Of a stretch of 8,186 nucleotides of DNA, positions 1 through 6,080 are shown piece by piece. A program made the position numbers and the translations under genes. The notes beneath the pieces are model-generated. The model worked only from the letters and a program-made list of their open reading frames with translations, was not told where the DNA came from and searched no databases. The DNA is from JBJXGF01 sp046153015 (GTDB taxonomy: Bacteria > Actinomycetota > Acidimicrobiia > Acidimicrobiales > CAIXPF01), in the NCBI GenBank assembly GCA_046153015.1, contig JBJXGF010000134.1, positions 1 to 8,186 on the forward strand, given 5' to 3'. The first letter of the stretch is position 1. Every line of letters begins with the position of its first letter.

Positions 1-524
1 CCGTGGGCCCGCGCCGGCGGCGCGCCGGCGGCGGCGAGCAGCGCCTCGAAGAACCGGGTCAGCTCGGCGAACACCGCCTGCACCGCCTCGGGACGGTCCC
101 GGCGAACCGCGGCGGTGAAGTACTCGAACCACAACAGCGGCATGCGCCGGTAGCGCTCGAAGGGCCGGAGGTAGGCCCGCATCACCGCCCAGAACGCGTC
201 GTGCGGGTCGCGGTGCGCGGCCTGCACGGTGCGGAGCCGGTCCAGGTAGTCGACCGTGAGACGCTGCACGGCGAGGTCGATGATCTCGCCGGTGTCGTCG
301 AAGTAGTAGTGCAGCGCGCTCTTGGTGAGCGGGCTGGCCGAGGCGATGGCCCGGGCGGTGCAGGCGGCCACCCCGTGGGTGGCCAGCACGTCGGCGGCGG
401 CGGTGACCAACAGCTCGCGCTTGGCGCTCTGGTTTGCGCTCGTCCCGGGGCTCTGGGCGAAGGGGCGCTGGCCCGCTGCGGGTTGGGCCGGCGCCGGTTG
501 GACTCGGGGCGCCTCGCCCGACAT
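1..524 (-). CDS. TetR/AcrR family transcriptional regulator (partial, C-terminus beyond left edge)
   Basis: Reading the minus strand from the ATG at 524 gives 174 codons with no stop before the window edge. After a Pro/Ala/Gln-rich tail of about 33 residues, residues 34-82 look like a TetR DNA-binding domain: an AKRELLVTAAADVLATHG helix, then TARAIASAS and the recognition-helix stretch LTKSALHYYF (66-75), whose Tyr-Tyr-Phe end is typical of the family. The rest is helical and would be the ligand-binding and dimer domain (LWFEYFTAAVRRDRPEA at 131-147). It is divergent from the luciferase-like oxidoreductase gene and probably represses that gene and itself, through the palindrome at 591-602 (inference). 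The start is uncertain. An in-frame GTG at 560 adds 12 residues and lies where a minus-strand transcript from the predicted promoter would begin, so a leaderless start is possible. Neither start has a good ribosome binding site. The ligand is unknown. Confidence 0.85.
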   Translation of the reverse strand, partial: MSGEAPRVQPAPAQPAAGQRPFAQSPGTSANQSAKRELLVTAAADVLATHGVAACTARAIASASPLTKSALHYYFDDTGEIIDLAVQRLTVDYLDRLRTVQAAHRDPHDAFWAVMRAYLRPFERYRRMPLLWFEYFTAAVRRDRPEAVQAVFAELTRFFEALLAAAGAPPARAH

Positions 525-566
525 CGCCGCGGCGACGTCTTCAGCGCTGGGCGCTCGCACGGCCCG

Positions 567-596
567 ATCGTACCGGCCCTTGTCGGCTTGGGACAA
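567..596 (-). promoter_or_regulatory. Candidate promoter for the TetR gene
   Basis: On the minus strand TTGTCC (596-591) and TACGAT (572-567) are 18 bp apart and face the TetR gene. The -35 box lies inside the palindrome at 591-602, so a bound repressor would block it. A start about 7 nt past the -10 box falls at or near the in-frame GTG at 560. The call is tentative. Confidence 0.4.
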
Positions 597-608
597 CTGT
601 CCTATTCT
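580..608 (+). promoter_or_regulatory. Candidate sigma70-type promoter for the luciferase-like oxidoreductase
   Basis: A TTGTCG -35-like box (580-585) and a TATTCT -10-like box (603-608) are separated by 17 bp on the plus strand, facing the gene at 813. TATTCT is one of the few AT-rich stretches in this region. Transcription would start near 615 and leave a leader of about 200 nt. The call rests on spacing and box similarity only. Confidence 0.5.
591..602. promoter_or_regulatory. Candidate TetR operator palindrome GGACA-AC-TGTCC
   Basis: Two perfect 5-bp inverted half sites flank a 2-bp centre. The site fills the spacer of the plus-strand promoter, directly against its -10 box, and overlaps the -35 box of the minus-strand promoter. 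It also lies in the gap between a TetR-type gene and its divergent neighbour, where operators of this family are usually found. Binding by this particular regulator is inferred. Confidence 0.55.
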
Positions 609-650
609 CCGTGGAGGCGATCTCAGCCGGCTGGTCTCTGGGGGAAGGGC

Positions 651-699
651 GGTGGCAGGGTTCTGTCCCGCCCACCGCGGCGGGACGAACCCAGCCACC
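651..699 (+). other. Long leader hairpin upstream of the luciferase-like oxidoreductase gene
   Basis: The arms 651-672 and 679-699 pair over 20 bp, with one A/A mismatch (657/693), one unpaired T (664) and a 6-nt loop CACCGC (673-678). No T-run follows, so this is not an ordinary intrinsic terminator. It lies inside the predicted untranslated leader (about 615-812). No known riboswitch consensus is recognised in the rest of the leader, which is GC-rich and carries no convincing gene. Possible roles are transcript stabilisation, attenuation, a protein-binding structure or a small palindromic repeat. Confidence 0.6.
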
Positions 700-812
700 A
701 GGACCGAGCGGGTAGAGCTGGGTCGGCGAGCCAGCCGGGCGCCGGCCGCGGTGTGCTGGGCGCGATGTGCTAGGCATGGTCGCGAAATCGGACGCCTCGT
801 GGGGGAGGGCCA

Positions 813-1721
813 ATGGCGATCGAGTTCGGCATGTCGATGAACAGCATCGACGACGCCGCCGGCAACGCCCGTCGGCTCGAGCAGCTCGGCTACGACTTCG
901 CCGGCTGCGGGGAGCACGTGAGCTTTCACGTGCCCACCTCGAACACGTTCATCTCGCTGGGGGTCGCCGCGGGGGCCACGGAGCGGATCAAGCTGATCTC
1001 CGCGATCGTGCTGTTGCCGCTGTACCCGGCCGCGCTGGCGGCCAAGCTGGCGGCCACGCTCGATGTCGCCTCGGGCGGCCGCTTCCACATGGGCATCGGC
1101 GTGGGCGGCGAGATGCCCCGCGAGTTCGAGGCGTGCGGCGTGCCGGTCAACGAGCGGGGCGCCCGCACCAACGAGGCGCTGGCGCTGATCAAGCGGCTCT
1201 GGAGCGAGGACAAGGTCAGCTTCTCAGGCCGGTTCAACACGCTGAACGACGTGTCGATCGACCCGAAGCCGATCCAGCAGCCGCTGCCGATCTGGGTGTC
1301 GGGCCGCAAGGACGCGGCCATCAGGCGGGCGGCGCGCTACGCCGAGGGCTGGATGCCCTACATGTACACGCCCGAGATGCTGTCCTCCTCGATCGAGAAG
1401 ATCCGCGTCTGGGCCGCCGAGGCCGGGCGGCCGGCGAACGCGGTCAAGCCCTCGATCTTCGCGTTCGCCACCTGCCACGAGGACTCCGACCGCGCCTACG
1501 AGATGGCGGTGGCCCGCCTGGGCAAGCAGTACGCGCAGGACTTCTCCCAGATCGCGGCGAAGTACGTGATCGTGGGCAGCCCCGAGCAGTGCCGCGCCCG
1601 CGTGCAGGAGTACCTCGACGCCGGCGCCGAGACCGTGTTCCTCTCCTCTGCCTGCCCCGGCGACTACATCACGGCCAACGAGGAGATCCTGGCCAAAGAG
1701 GTGGTCGCCGCCTTCCGCTGA
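813..1721 (+). CDS. LLM-class (luciferase-like) F420-dependent oxidoreductase / monooxygenase
   Basis: A 302-residue protein of the bacterial luciferase-like superfamily, a TIM-barrel fold that uses F420 or FMN. The visible family marks are the N-terminal strand IEFGMSMN, the EH pair at 34-35 (GCGEH), the LLPLYPAALAAKLAATLD segment (67-84), the SGGRFHMGIGVGG loop (87-99), the REF...ERGARTNEALALIKRLW helix region (103-130), PLPIWVSG (158-164) and the C-terminal YVIVGSPEQCRARVQEYLDAG segment (251-271). The length is normal and the gene looks intact. The start is set by a strong ribosome binding site (GGGAGG, 803-808) just before the ATG. In actinobacteria such proteins usually use F420 in redox steps of secondary or xenobiotic metabolism; the substrate cannot be read from the sequence. 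It is probably controlled by the divergent TetR gene. Its 3' end converges on the ATPase gene with a 16-bp gap. Confidence 0.9.
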   Translation: MAIEFGMSMNSIDDAAGNARRLEQLGYDFAGCGEHVSFHVPTSNTFISLGVAAGATERIKLISAIVLLPLYPAALAAKLAATLDVASGGRFHMGIGVGGEMPREFEACGVPVNERGARTNEALALIKRLWSEDKVSFSGRFNTLNDVSIDPKPIQQPLPIWVSGRKDAAIRRAARYAEGWMPYMYTPEMLSSSIEKIRVWAAEAGRPANAVKPSIFAFATCHEDSDRAYEMAVARLGKQYAQDFSQIAAKYVIVGSPEQCRARVQEYLDAGAETVFLSSACPGDYITANEEILAKEVVAAFR

Positions 1722-1737
1722 GCTGCGGGAGCGCGCC

Positions 1738-2916
1738 TCACTCGGCGCTGCTGCGCCTCACGAAGTCCGCCATGCCGGGAACGGTGTAGGCGAGCATCCC
1801 GTGCTCTGGTGCGAAGACGATCCCCTTGGCGATGAGGCTCGCCCGGGCCGGGCCGATCGATCTGGAGCTCGACTTGCCGAGGCGTTCGGTGACCTCCGCG
1901 ATGCGCGACGGCCGCCCGTCGTCGGGCGCCATGGCCGCCAGGAGCTCGCGCTCGGCCTTGGTCGCCCGTTCCCATCTCGACGAGTAGAAGCCGAGGTCGA
2001 GCTGCTGCTGGCCCTCGGCCACACCGATCGTCGCGTCTTCCAGGGTGATCGCGTCGGGCCCCGCCGCCGCGTCCCACACGGTCTTGCCGAACTGCTGCAG
2101 GAAGTACGGGTAGCCGCGTGACTCGTCGAGGACGAACTGGGCGGCGTCGCGCTCCCATCGCACGTGCTGCGCGGCCGCCGGCCCGGCGAGGGCGAGCAGG
2201 GCGTCGGTCTCCGCCAGCCGGTCGACGAGCCGGTAGTCGAAGAGGCGCTCGGCGTAGGACTCGGCTTCGGCGAGCCGGGTCGGCAGGTTCGGCAATCCCC
2301 CTCCGACGACGAACCAGGGCAGCGCCGACTGGCCGGCCCGGTGGCAGGACCGGCACACCGCCGACATCTGCTCGGTGGTCAGGTCCTGCATCTCGTCGAT
2401 GAGGACGGCGACGCCGATCCCCTCCTCCTTCGCCGCGGCGCCGACGGTTTCGGCGAGGTCGACCAGGTCGAACTGGATGCGTCCACTGTCCGCCCGTCCC
2501 GGCAGACGCTCGAAGCCGAGGGACACGCCCGTGGCGCCGACCGCGGCCTGGAACGAGGTGATGGAGCCGAGCGCCTCCCTGACCTTCTCCGAGGCGCGCG
2601 CCAGCCAGCTCCGCTGGCGTCGCGCCGCGTTCGCCAGCTCGACCGCCAGCGCCGCGCCGAAGTGACCCGGCTGGGTGTGCTCCGCCTCGACCTGCACGAC
2701 GAGCCATCGCTTCTCCATGGCGCGTCCGGCCAGCTCGGCCAGGAGCACGGTCTTGCCCACGCCGCGCAGCCCGCTGAACACGATGCTTCTCGAGACGAGG
2801 CCAGCACGAGCCCGGTCGGCCAGGATCTCGAACGCCTCGATGTCCTCGTCGCGGCCGGCGAGCGCCGCGGGGCGCAGGCCCGCCCCCGGGTTGTACGGGT
2901 TCCGCCTCGGGTCCAC
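1738..2916 (-). CDS. Orc1/Cdc6-like AAA ATPase with C-terminal winged helix (function unknown)
   Basis: 392 residues starting at a GTG. The N-terminal stretch, with PYNPGAGLRPAALAGRDEDI, leads into an ATPase domain with Walker A GLRGVGKT (49-56), Walker B VAVLIDEMQDL (169-179; Asp174, Glu175) and a sensor-1-like strand, LPWFVVGGGLPNL (199-211). Next come a lid region with ESRGYPYFLQQFGK (265-278), a motif I associate with the actinobacterial branch of this family, and a C-terminal winged helix of about 70 residues (SRIAEVTERLGKSS, then LIAKGIVF). No membrane segment or signal peptide is seen. Known relatives are stand-alone ATPases of the AAA_16/Orc1-like type; many are annotated only as ATP-binding protein, and DNA binding through the winged helix is plausible. 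It seems to be a single-gene unit: the upstream same-strand gene ends 46 bp away and the CTAG array lies between them. No ribosome binding site is visible, so a leaderless mRNA is possible. Confidence 0.85.
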   Translation of the reverse strand: MDPRRNPYNPGAGLRPAALAGRDEDIEAFEILADRARAGLVSRSIVFSGLRGVGKTVLLAELAGRAMEKRWLVVQVEAEHTQPGHFGAALAVELANAARRQRSWLARASEKVREALGSITSFQAAVGATGVSLGFERLPGRADSGRIQFDLVDLAETVGAAAKEEGIGVAVLIDEMQDLTTEQMSAVCRSCHRAGQSALPWFVVGGGLPNLPTRLAEAESYAERLFDYRLVDRLAETDALLALAGPAAAQHVRWERDAAQFVLDESRGYPYFLQQFGKTVWDAAAGPDAITLEDATIGVAEGQQQLDLGFYSSRWERATKAERELLAAMAPDDGRPSRIAEVTERLGKSSSRSIGPARASLIAKGIVFAPEHGMLAYTVPGMADFVRRSSAE

Positions 2917-2925
2917 GCACCAAAC

Positions 2926-2961
2926 CTAGCGAAACCTAGGGCGTACTAGCGAAAACACTAG
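2926..2961. promoter_or_regulatory. CTAG box array upstream of the ATPase gene
   Basis: CTAG occurs at 2926, 2936, 2946 and 2958, so at steps of 10, 10 and 12 bp. The 9-mer CTAGCGAAA occurs twice as a perfect direct repeat (2926-2934 and 2946-2954), exactly 20 bp apart. The array ends 9 bp before the GTG of the ATPase and starts directly after the stop of the flavin monooxygenase gene. On the minus strand the CTAGGTTT segment nearest the GTG could act as a -10 region. The phasing puts the boxes on nearly the same face of the helix, as for cooperative protein binding. The binding protein is unknown; autoregulation by the ATPase is one option. Confidence 0.5.
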
Positions 2962-4152
2962 TCACATGATGCCGCGGTCGTGCTCGAGGCCGAGCAGGAA
3001 CCGGCCGACGTTCTCGTAGTGGAATGGGCGGGCGAAGAGTTGCTGGCTCATCACGTGCAGGTCCTGGAAGCTGCGCTGCAACGGCGACGACGCGAAGATC
3101 CCCGTCGTCCCGGCCACGCGGTAGAGCCGCTCGGCGACCGAGAGCGCCGTGTCCATGATGGCGGTGACGGCGAGGCGGGCCTCGGCCCGCTCGGCCACGG
3201 TGACCCCGGCCTCGCCGGCCGCGGCGGCGGTGAGCAGGTCGACGACCCACTGGAGGTAGGCCGACGCCGCCCGCAGGTCGGCGTGGGAGCGGGCGAGGGC
3301 GGACTGCGTCGTGCCTTGTTCCCGTAGGGCGGAACGGGTCTGCGCTGCGGTCTTCGCCCGGGCCAGCGCCTCGAAGGCTCGGTACACCGCCTCGGCGCCG
3401 CCCAGGGCGAGGCCGGCGAACTGCACGTGGGCGAAGGTGATGGCCGGGATGCGAAAGGCGTCGGGCCCCGCGGCGGCCATCGCCCACATCGGCACGGCCC
3501 GCCGGTCGGGAACGAAGGCGCCCTCGGTCGAATAGGTCTGCGACCCGGTGCCTCGCATCCCGGCGACGTCCCAGGTGTCGACGATCGTCACCGACTCGCG
3601 AGGGACCAGGCAGGACATCAGGGCGAACAGGCCGTTGCGGGTGGTGAGCCGCTCGCCGCGGTCGTAGACCACCGCCCGGGCGTCGAACCACGCCGAGTGG
3701 AGGCACCCGCTGGCGAAGTTCCAGCGGCCCGACACCACGTAGCCGCCCTCGACCACGTCGGCCCGGCCCTCGCCCTCGGGGAACCCGGCGGCGACGACCG
3801 AGTCGGGCTGTGGGTACACCTCCGCGGCGGTCTCCGGGTCGAGCCGCGGCCCGAAGTTGTAGATGGTGGCGTTGGCCTGGACGAACAGCCACCCGGTGCT
3901 CATGTCGGCCCGGCCCAAGATCCGGGCGATCTCGGCGGCGTCGCGCAGCCCGCACTCGTCGCCGCCGAGCGCCTTCGGGCCGCAGGTGCGGAACAGGTTG
4001 GCCTCGACCATGGCCTGGTGGGCGGCGGGCGTGAGCCGGCCCCCGCGGTGGATCGCTTCGCTCTCGGCGGCGATGACCTCGGCCACCGCGGCCGCCCGCC
4101 CGGTCGGCCCGGCCTGCGCGGCCGCCGTCGGTGCTGTCCCCATCGGACTCAT
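2962..4152 (-). CDS. Acyl-CoA dehydrogenase-fold flavin-dependent monooxygenase (HsaA/DszC-like)
   Basis: 396 residues from the ATG at 4152; a second in-frame ATG three codons in (4143) is equally possible. The order of parts is that of the acyl-CoA dehydrogenase fold: helical N-terminus (RAAAVAEVIAAESEAIHRGG, 19-38), the FRTCGPKALGG loop (54-64), a mid-region beta domain with VVSGRWNFASGCLHSAWFDA (139-158) and WDVAGMRGTGSQ (194-205), then a C-terminal helical bundle ending in GIFASSPLQRSFQDLHVMSQQ (351-371). The GRWNFASG segment and the arginine/aspartate-rich end resemble group D two-component hydroxylases such as HsaA (ring A of cholesterol) and DszC rather than true acyl-CoA dehydrogenases. 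Such enzymes take reduced flavin from a separate reductase, and none is encoded in this window. It is divergent from the Baeyer-Villiger monooxygenase gene, and the pair could act on a common cyclic substrate (inference). The ribosome binding site is weak. Confidence 0.85.
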   Translation of the reverse strand: MSPMGTAPTAAAQAGPTGRAAAVAEVIAAESEAIHRGGRLTPAAHQAMVEANLFRTCGPKALGGDECGLRDAAEIARILGRADMSTGWLFVQANATIYNFGPRLDPETAAEVYPQPDSVVAAGFPEGEGRADVVEGGYVVSGRWNFASGCLHSAWFDARAVVYDRGERLTTRNGLFALMSCLVPRESVTIVDTWDVAGMRGTGSQTYSTEGAFVPDRRAVPMWAMAAAGPDAFRIPAITFAHVQFAGLALGGAEAVYRAFEALARAKTAAQTRSALREQGTTQSALARSHADLRAASAYLQWVVDLLTAAAAGEAGVTVAERAEARLAVTAIMDTALSVAERLYRVAGTTGIFASSPLQRSFQDLHVMSQQLFARPFHYENVGRFLLGLEHDRGIM

Positions 4153-4180
4153 GCGCCCGCAGCGTACGCGCCGCCCGCCC

Positions 4181-4235
4181 CGCCCGGCTGAGCGAAGCGA
4201 AGCCGGACGGCCGGGGAGCGCCAGCGAGCCGGGCG
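4181..4235. repeat. 9-bp perfect inverted repeat in the divergent intergenic gap
   Basis: CGCCCGGCT at 4181-4189 pairs perfectly with AGCCGGGCG at 4227-4235. The 37 bases between them include an AGCGA/AGCGA tandem (4191-4200) and a further GC-rich dyad (CCGGACGGCCGG). With the hairpin just downstream it looks like an intergenic palindromic repeat unit. This cannot be proved from one copy. Confidence 0.45.
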
Positions 4236-4245
4236 TGGATGGGGT

Positions 4246-4264
4246 CTGGGGGCGCAGCCCCCAG
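4246..4264. repeat. 8-bp perfect hairpin CTGGGGGC-GCA-GCCCCCAG
   Basis: The arms 4246-4253 and 4257-4264 are perfect complements around a 3-nt loop. The hairpin lies in the 238-bp gap (4153-4390) between two divergent genes, so it is not at the 3' end of either and a terminator role is unlikely. Compact G-run/C-run palindromes of this kind often occur as dispersed repeats in GC-rich genomes. A weak plus-strand promoter could lie further on (TTTTCG at 4311-4316, GAGGAT at 4335-4340), but I do not call it. Confidence 0.5.
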
Positions 4265-4378
4265 GACGAACGCGGCGGGCGACTGCGCTCAGGGGCGCGG
4301 GCGGCGAGGTTTTTCGCACGGCGCGGCCAGGTGCGAGGATGGCGGCCTGTACGCCACGGCGCGGTGCCCCGGGAAAAG

Positions 4379-4384
4379 AAGGAG
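4379..4384 (+). promoter_or_regulatory. Ribosome binding site AAGGAG that fixes the start of the Baeyer-Villiger gene
   Basis: A full AAGGAG lies 6 nt before the GTG at 4391. The open frame extends several hundred bases further upstream without a stop, so this site decides the start. The protein then begins with a short acidic tail directly before its first FAD-binding strand, as expected for the family. Confidence 0.8.
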
Positions 4385-4390
4385 ATCGTC

Positions 4391-6061
4391 GTGACCGACC
4401 AGGCCGTTCTCGAGTCGACCGAGCAGGGGAGCGAGGGCGCAGCGCCCGAGTTCGAGGTGGTGGTGATCGGCTCCGGAGTGTCGGGCATCTACCAGATCAA
4501 GCGGTTGGCCGATCTCGGGGTGAACGCGGTCGTCCTGTCGTCCGACGCCGGGCTCGGCGGCACCTGGTACAACAACCGGTACCCGGGCTCCCGCTTCGAT
4601 TCGGAGAGCTACACGTACGGCTACTCCTTCTCGAAGGAGGTGCTCGACGAGTGGCACTGGAAGGAGCGGTTCTCCGCCCAGCCGGAGAACCTGCGGTACC
4701 TGAACTACATCGCCGACAAGTTCGACCTGCGCCGGTTCATGCGGTTCAACCACACGGTCGAGTCGATGACCTTCGACGAGGCCGGGAACTTGTGGCGCAT
4801 CCGCGTCAAGAAGAACGGCGAGGACAGCGAGGAGATCACCACCCGCTTCGTGATCGCCGCGCTCGGGCTGCTGTCGGTGCCGACGCTGCCTCGGTACCCG
4901 GGCATGGACTCGTTCCGGGGTCCGTCGTTCCACACCTTCGCCTGGCCGCACGAGCCGATCGATCTCGCCGGCAAGCGCGTGGGGGTGATCGGCACCGGCG
5001 CCACCGGAATCCAGGTCATCGCCGACATCGCCGACCAGGTGGGCCACCTCACGGTCTTCCAGCGTCGTCCGAACTGGAGCGCCCCCCTGGCCAACAGCGA
5101 GATCTCCGACGAGGAGATGGCCGAGATCCGCGCCCGTTACGAGCAGATCTTCTCCACCTGCGCCCGCACGCCCGGCGGCTTCGAGCACGAACCCGACCGG
5201 AGGGGCTTCTACAACCTCACCAAGGAAGAGCGCATTGCGTTCTGGGACAGCCTCTACGGCACGCCGGGTTTCGCCGTCTGGCTGCGGAACTTCGTGGAGA
5301 TCTTCGTCGACGAGGAGGCGAACGCCGAGTTCTCGGAGTACATCGCCAACCGCATCCGCGAACGGGTGAAGAACCCGGAGGTGGCCGAGAAGCTGATCCC
5401 GAAGGACCACGGGTTCGGCGTGCAGCGGGTGCCGATGGAGACCCGCTACTTCGAGGTGTACAACCGCGACAACGTCGACCTGGTCGACATCGCCGAGACC
5501 CCGATCGAGGAGATCACCCCGACCGGCGTGCGGACCAGCGCCGGCGAGATCGAGCTCGACGTGATCGTGTACGCCACCGGCTTCGACGCCATCACCGGCG
5601 CGTTCGACCGGATCGACATCACCGGCGTGGGCGGCCAGAAGCTGCGGGACAAGTGGCAGGACGGGCCGTCCACCTACCTCGGGGCGTTGATCCACGGCTT
5701 CCCGAACCTGGCGATGATCGCCGGCCCGCAGAGCGCGTCGGCGTCGGTGAACTTCCCGCGCAGCATCGAGACGGCGGTCGACTGGGTCACCGAGTTCTAC
5801 GAGTTCGTGCGGGCCCACGGCCACCAGCGCTTCGAGGCGACCGCCGACGCCGAAGCCCAGTGGACCGAGCACGTCCGCCAGATGTACAGCTCGATGCTCA
5901 TGCGCAACGCCAAGAGCTGGTTCACCGGCTACAACTCGAATGTGGAGGGCCACGAGCACGGCAAGGTCCGCTATTTCGTCTACAACGGCGGCCAGCCGAA
6001 GTTCAACAACCGCCTCCGGGACGTCGCCGCCAACGGGTACGAAGGCGTGACGTTCGCCTGA
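4391..6061 (+). CDS. Baeyer-Villiger monooxygenase (class B flavoprotein, FAD/NADPH)
   Basis: 556 residues, normal for the family and intact. The first Rossmann motif, for FAD, is VVVIGSGVSG (23-32). It is followed by GGTWY (56-60) and RYPGSRFDSESY (63-74), whose Asp70 matches the conserved active-site aspartate of the family. The Baeyer-Villiger fingerprint F-x-G-x3-H-x3-W-P is complete at 175-186 (Phe175, Gly177, His181, Trp185, Pro186). The second Rossmann motif, for NADPH, is GVIGTGATG (198-206), followed by VFQRRPNW (222-229). The late ATG motif is DVIVYATGFDAITG (390-403). The enzyme inserts oxygen next to a ketone to give an ester or lactone. The RYPGSRFDSESYTYGYS region recalls enzymes acting on larger cyclic ketones or steroids, but the substrate is not certain. 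It is divergent from the HsaA-like gene and tail to tail with the Nudix gene. Confidence 0.95.
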   Translation: MTDQAVLESTEQGSEGAAPEFEVVVIGSGVSGIYQIKRLADLGVNAVVLSSDAGLGGTWYNNRYPGSRFDSESYTYGYSFSKEVLDEWHWKERFSAQPENLRYLNYIADKFDLRRFMRFNHTVESMTFDEAGNLWRIRVKKNGEDSEEITTRFVIAALGLLSVPTLPRYPGMDSFRGPSFHTFAWPHEPIDLAGKRVGVIGTGATGIQVIADIADQVGHLTVFQRRPNWSAPLANSEISDEEMAEIRARYEQIFSTCARTPGGFEHEPDRRGFYNLTKEERIAFWDSLYGTPGFAVWLRNFVEIFVDEEANAEFSEYIANRIRERVKNPEVAEKLIPKDHGFGVQRVPMETRYFEVYNRDNVDLVDIAETPIEEITPTGVRTSAGEIELDVIVYATGFDAITGAFDRIDITGVGGQKLRDKWQDGPSTYLGALIHGFPNLAMIAGPQSASASVNFPRSIETAVDWVTEFYEFVRAHGHQRFEATADAEAQWTEHVRQMYSSMLMRNAKSWFTGYNSNVEGHEHGKVRYFVYNGGQPKFNNRLRDVAANGYEGVTFA

Positions 6062-6080
6062 TTCGCTATCGCCAGGCGAA
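6053..6080. terminator. Inverted repeat across two convergent stop codons, possible bidirectional terminator
   Basis: TTCGCCTG (6053-6060) and CAGGCGAA (6073-6080) are perfect 8-bp complements separated by 12 bp. The plus-strand gene ends at 6061 and the minus-strand gene ends at 6066, so the repeat covers the last codons of both genes. It has no T-run. It may slow polymerase from either side or protect the 3' ends, but chance similarity of the two coding ends is not excluded. Confidence 0.4.

Noticed and set aside
717..735. Small GCTGG...CCAGC dyad downstream of the leader hairpin
   Set aside because: Five base pairs with a 9-nt loop are expected by chance in sequence this GC-rich.
609..812. 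Known riboswitch in the leader of the luciferase-like gene
   Set aside because: I looked for cobalamin-box and SAM-type core motifs and found no convincing match. Only the long hairpin stands out.
3..840. Plus-strand open frames over the TetR gene and leader
   Set aside because: The minus strand gives a clear TetR protein here. The plus-strand texts are Arg/Gly-rich with no motif and no ribosome binding site.
1731..1761. Short hairpin (GCGCC/GGCGC) and a repeated GCGCCTCAC between the luciferase-like and ATPase gene ends
   Set aside because: The stem is only 5 bp with no T-run, and the 9-base repeat lies partly in coding sequence. This is too weak to call a terminator.
1664..2923. A 419-codon minus-strand frame overlapping the ATPase gene
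   Set aside because: It is Arg/Gly/Ala-rich frame-shadow text, while the overlapping frame has clear Walker A and B motifs.
2926..2961. CRISPR-like repeats
   Set aside because: There are only two copies of a 9-mer and four of a 4-mer, with no spacers of CRISPR length. An operator array fits better.
4289..5959. A long minus-strand open frame opposite the Baeyer-Villiger gene
   Set aside because: It mirrors the codon pattern of the well-supported plus-strand gene, has no recognisable motif, and its His/Val/Asp/Arg-rich text is typical of antisense frames in GC-rich DNA.
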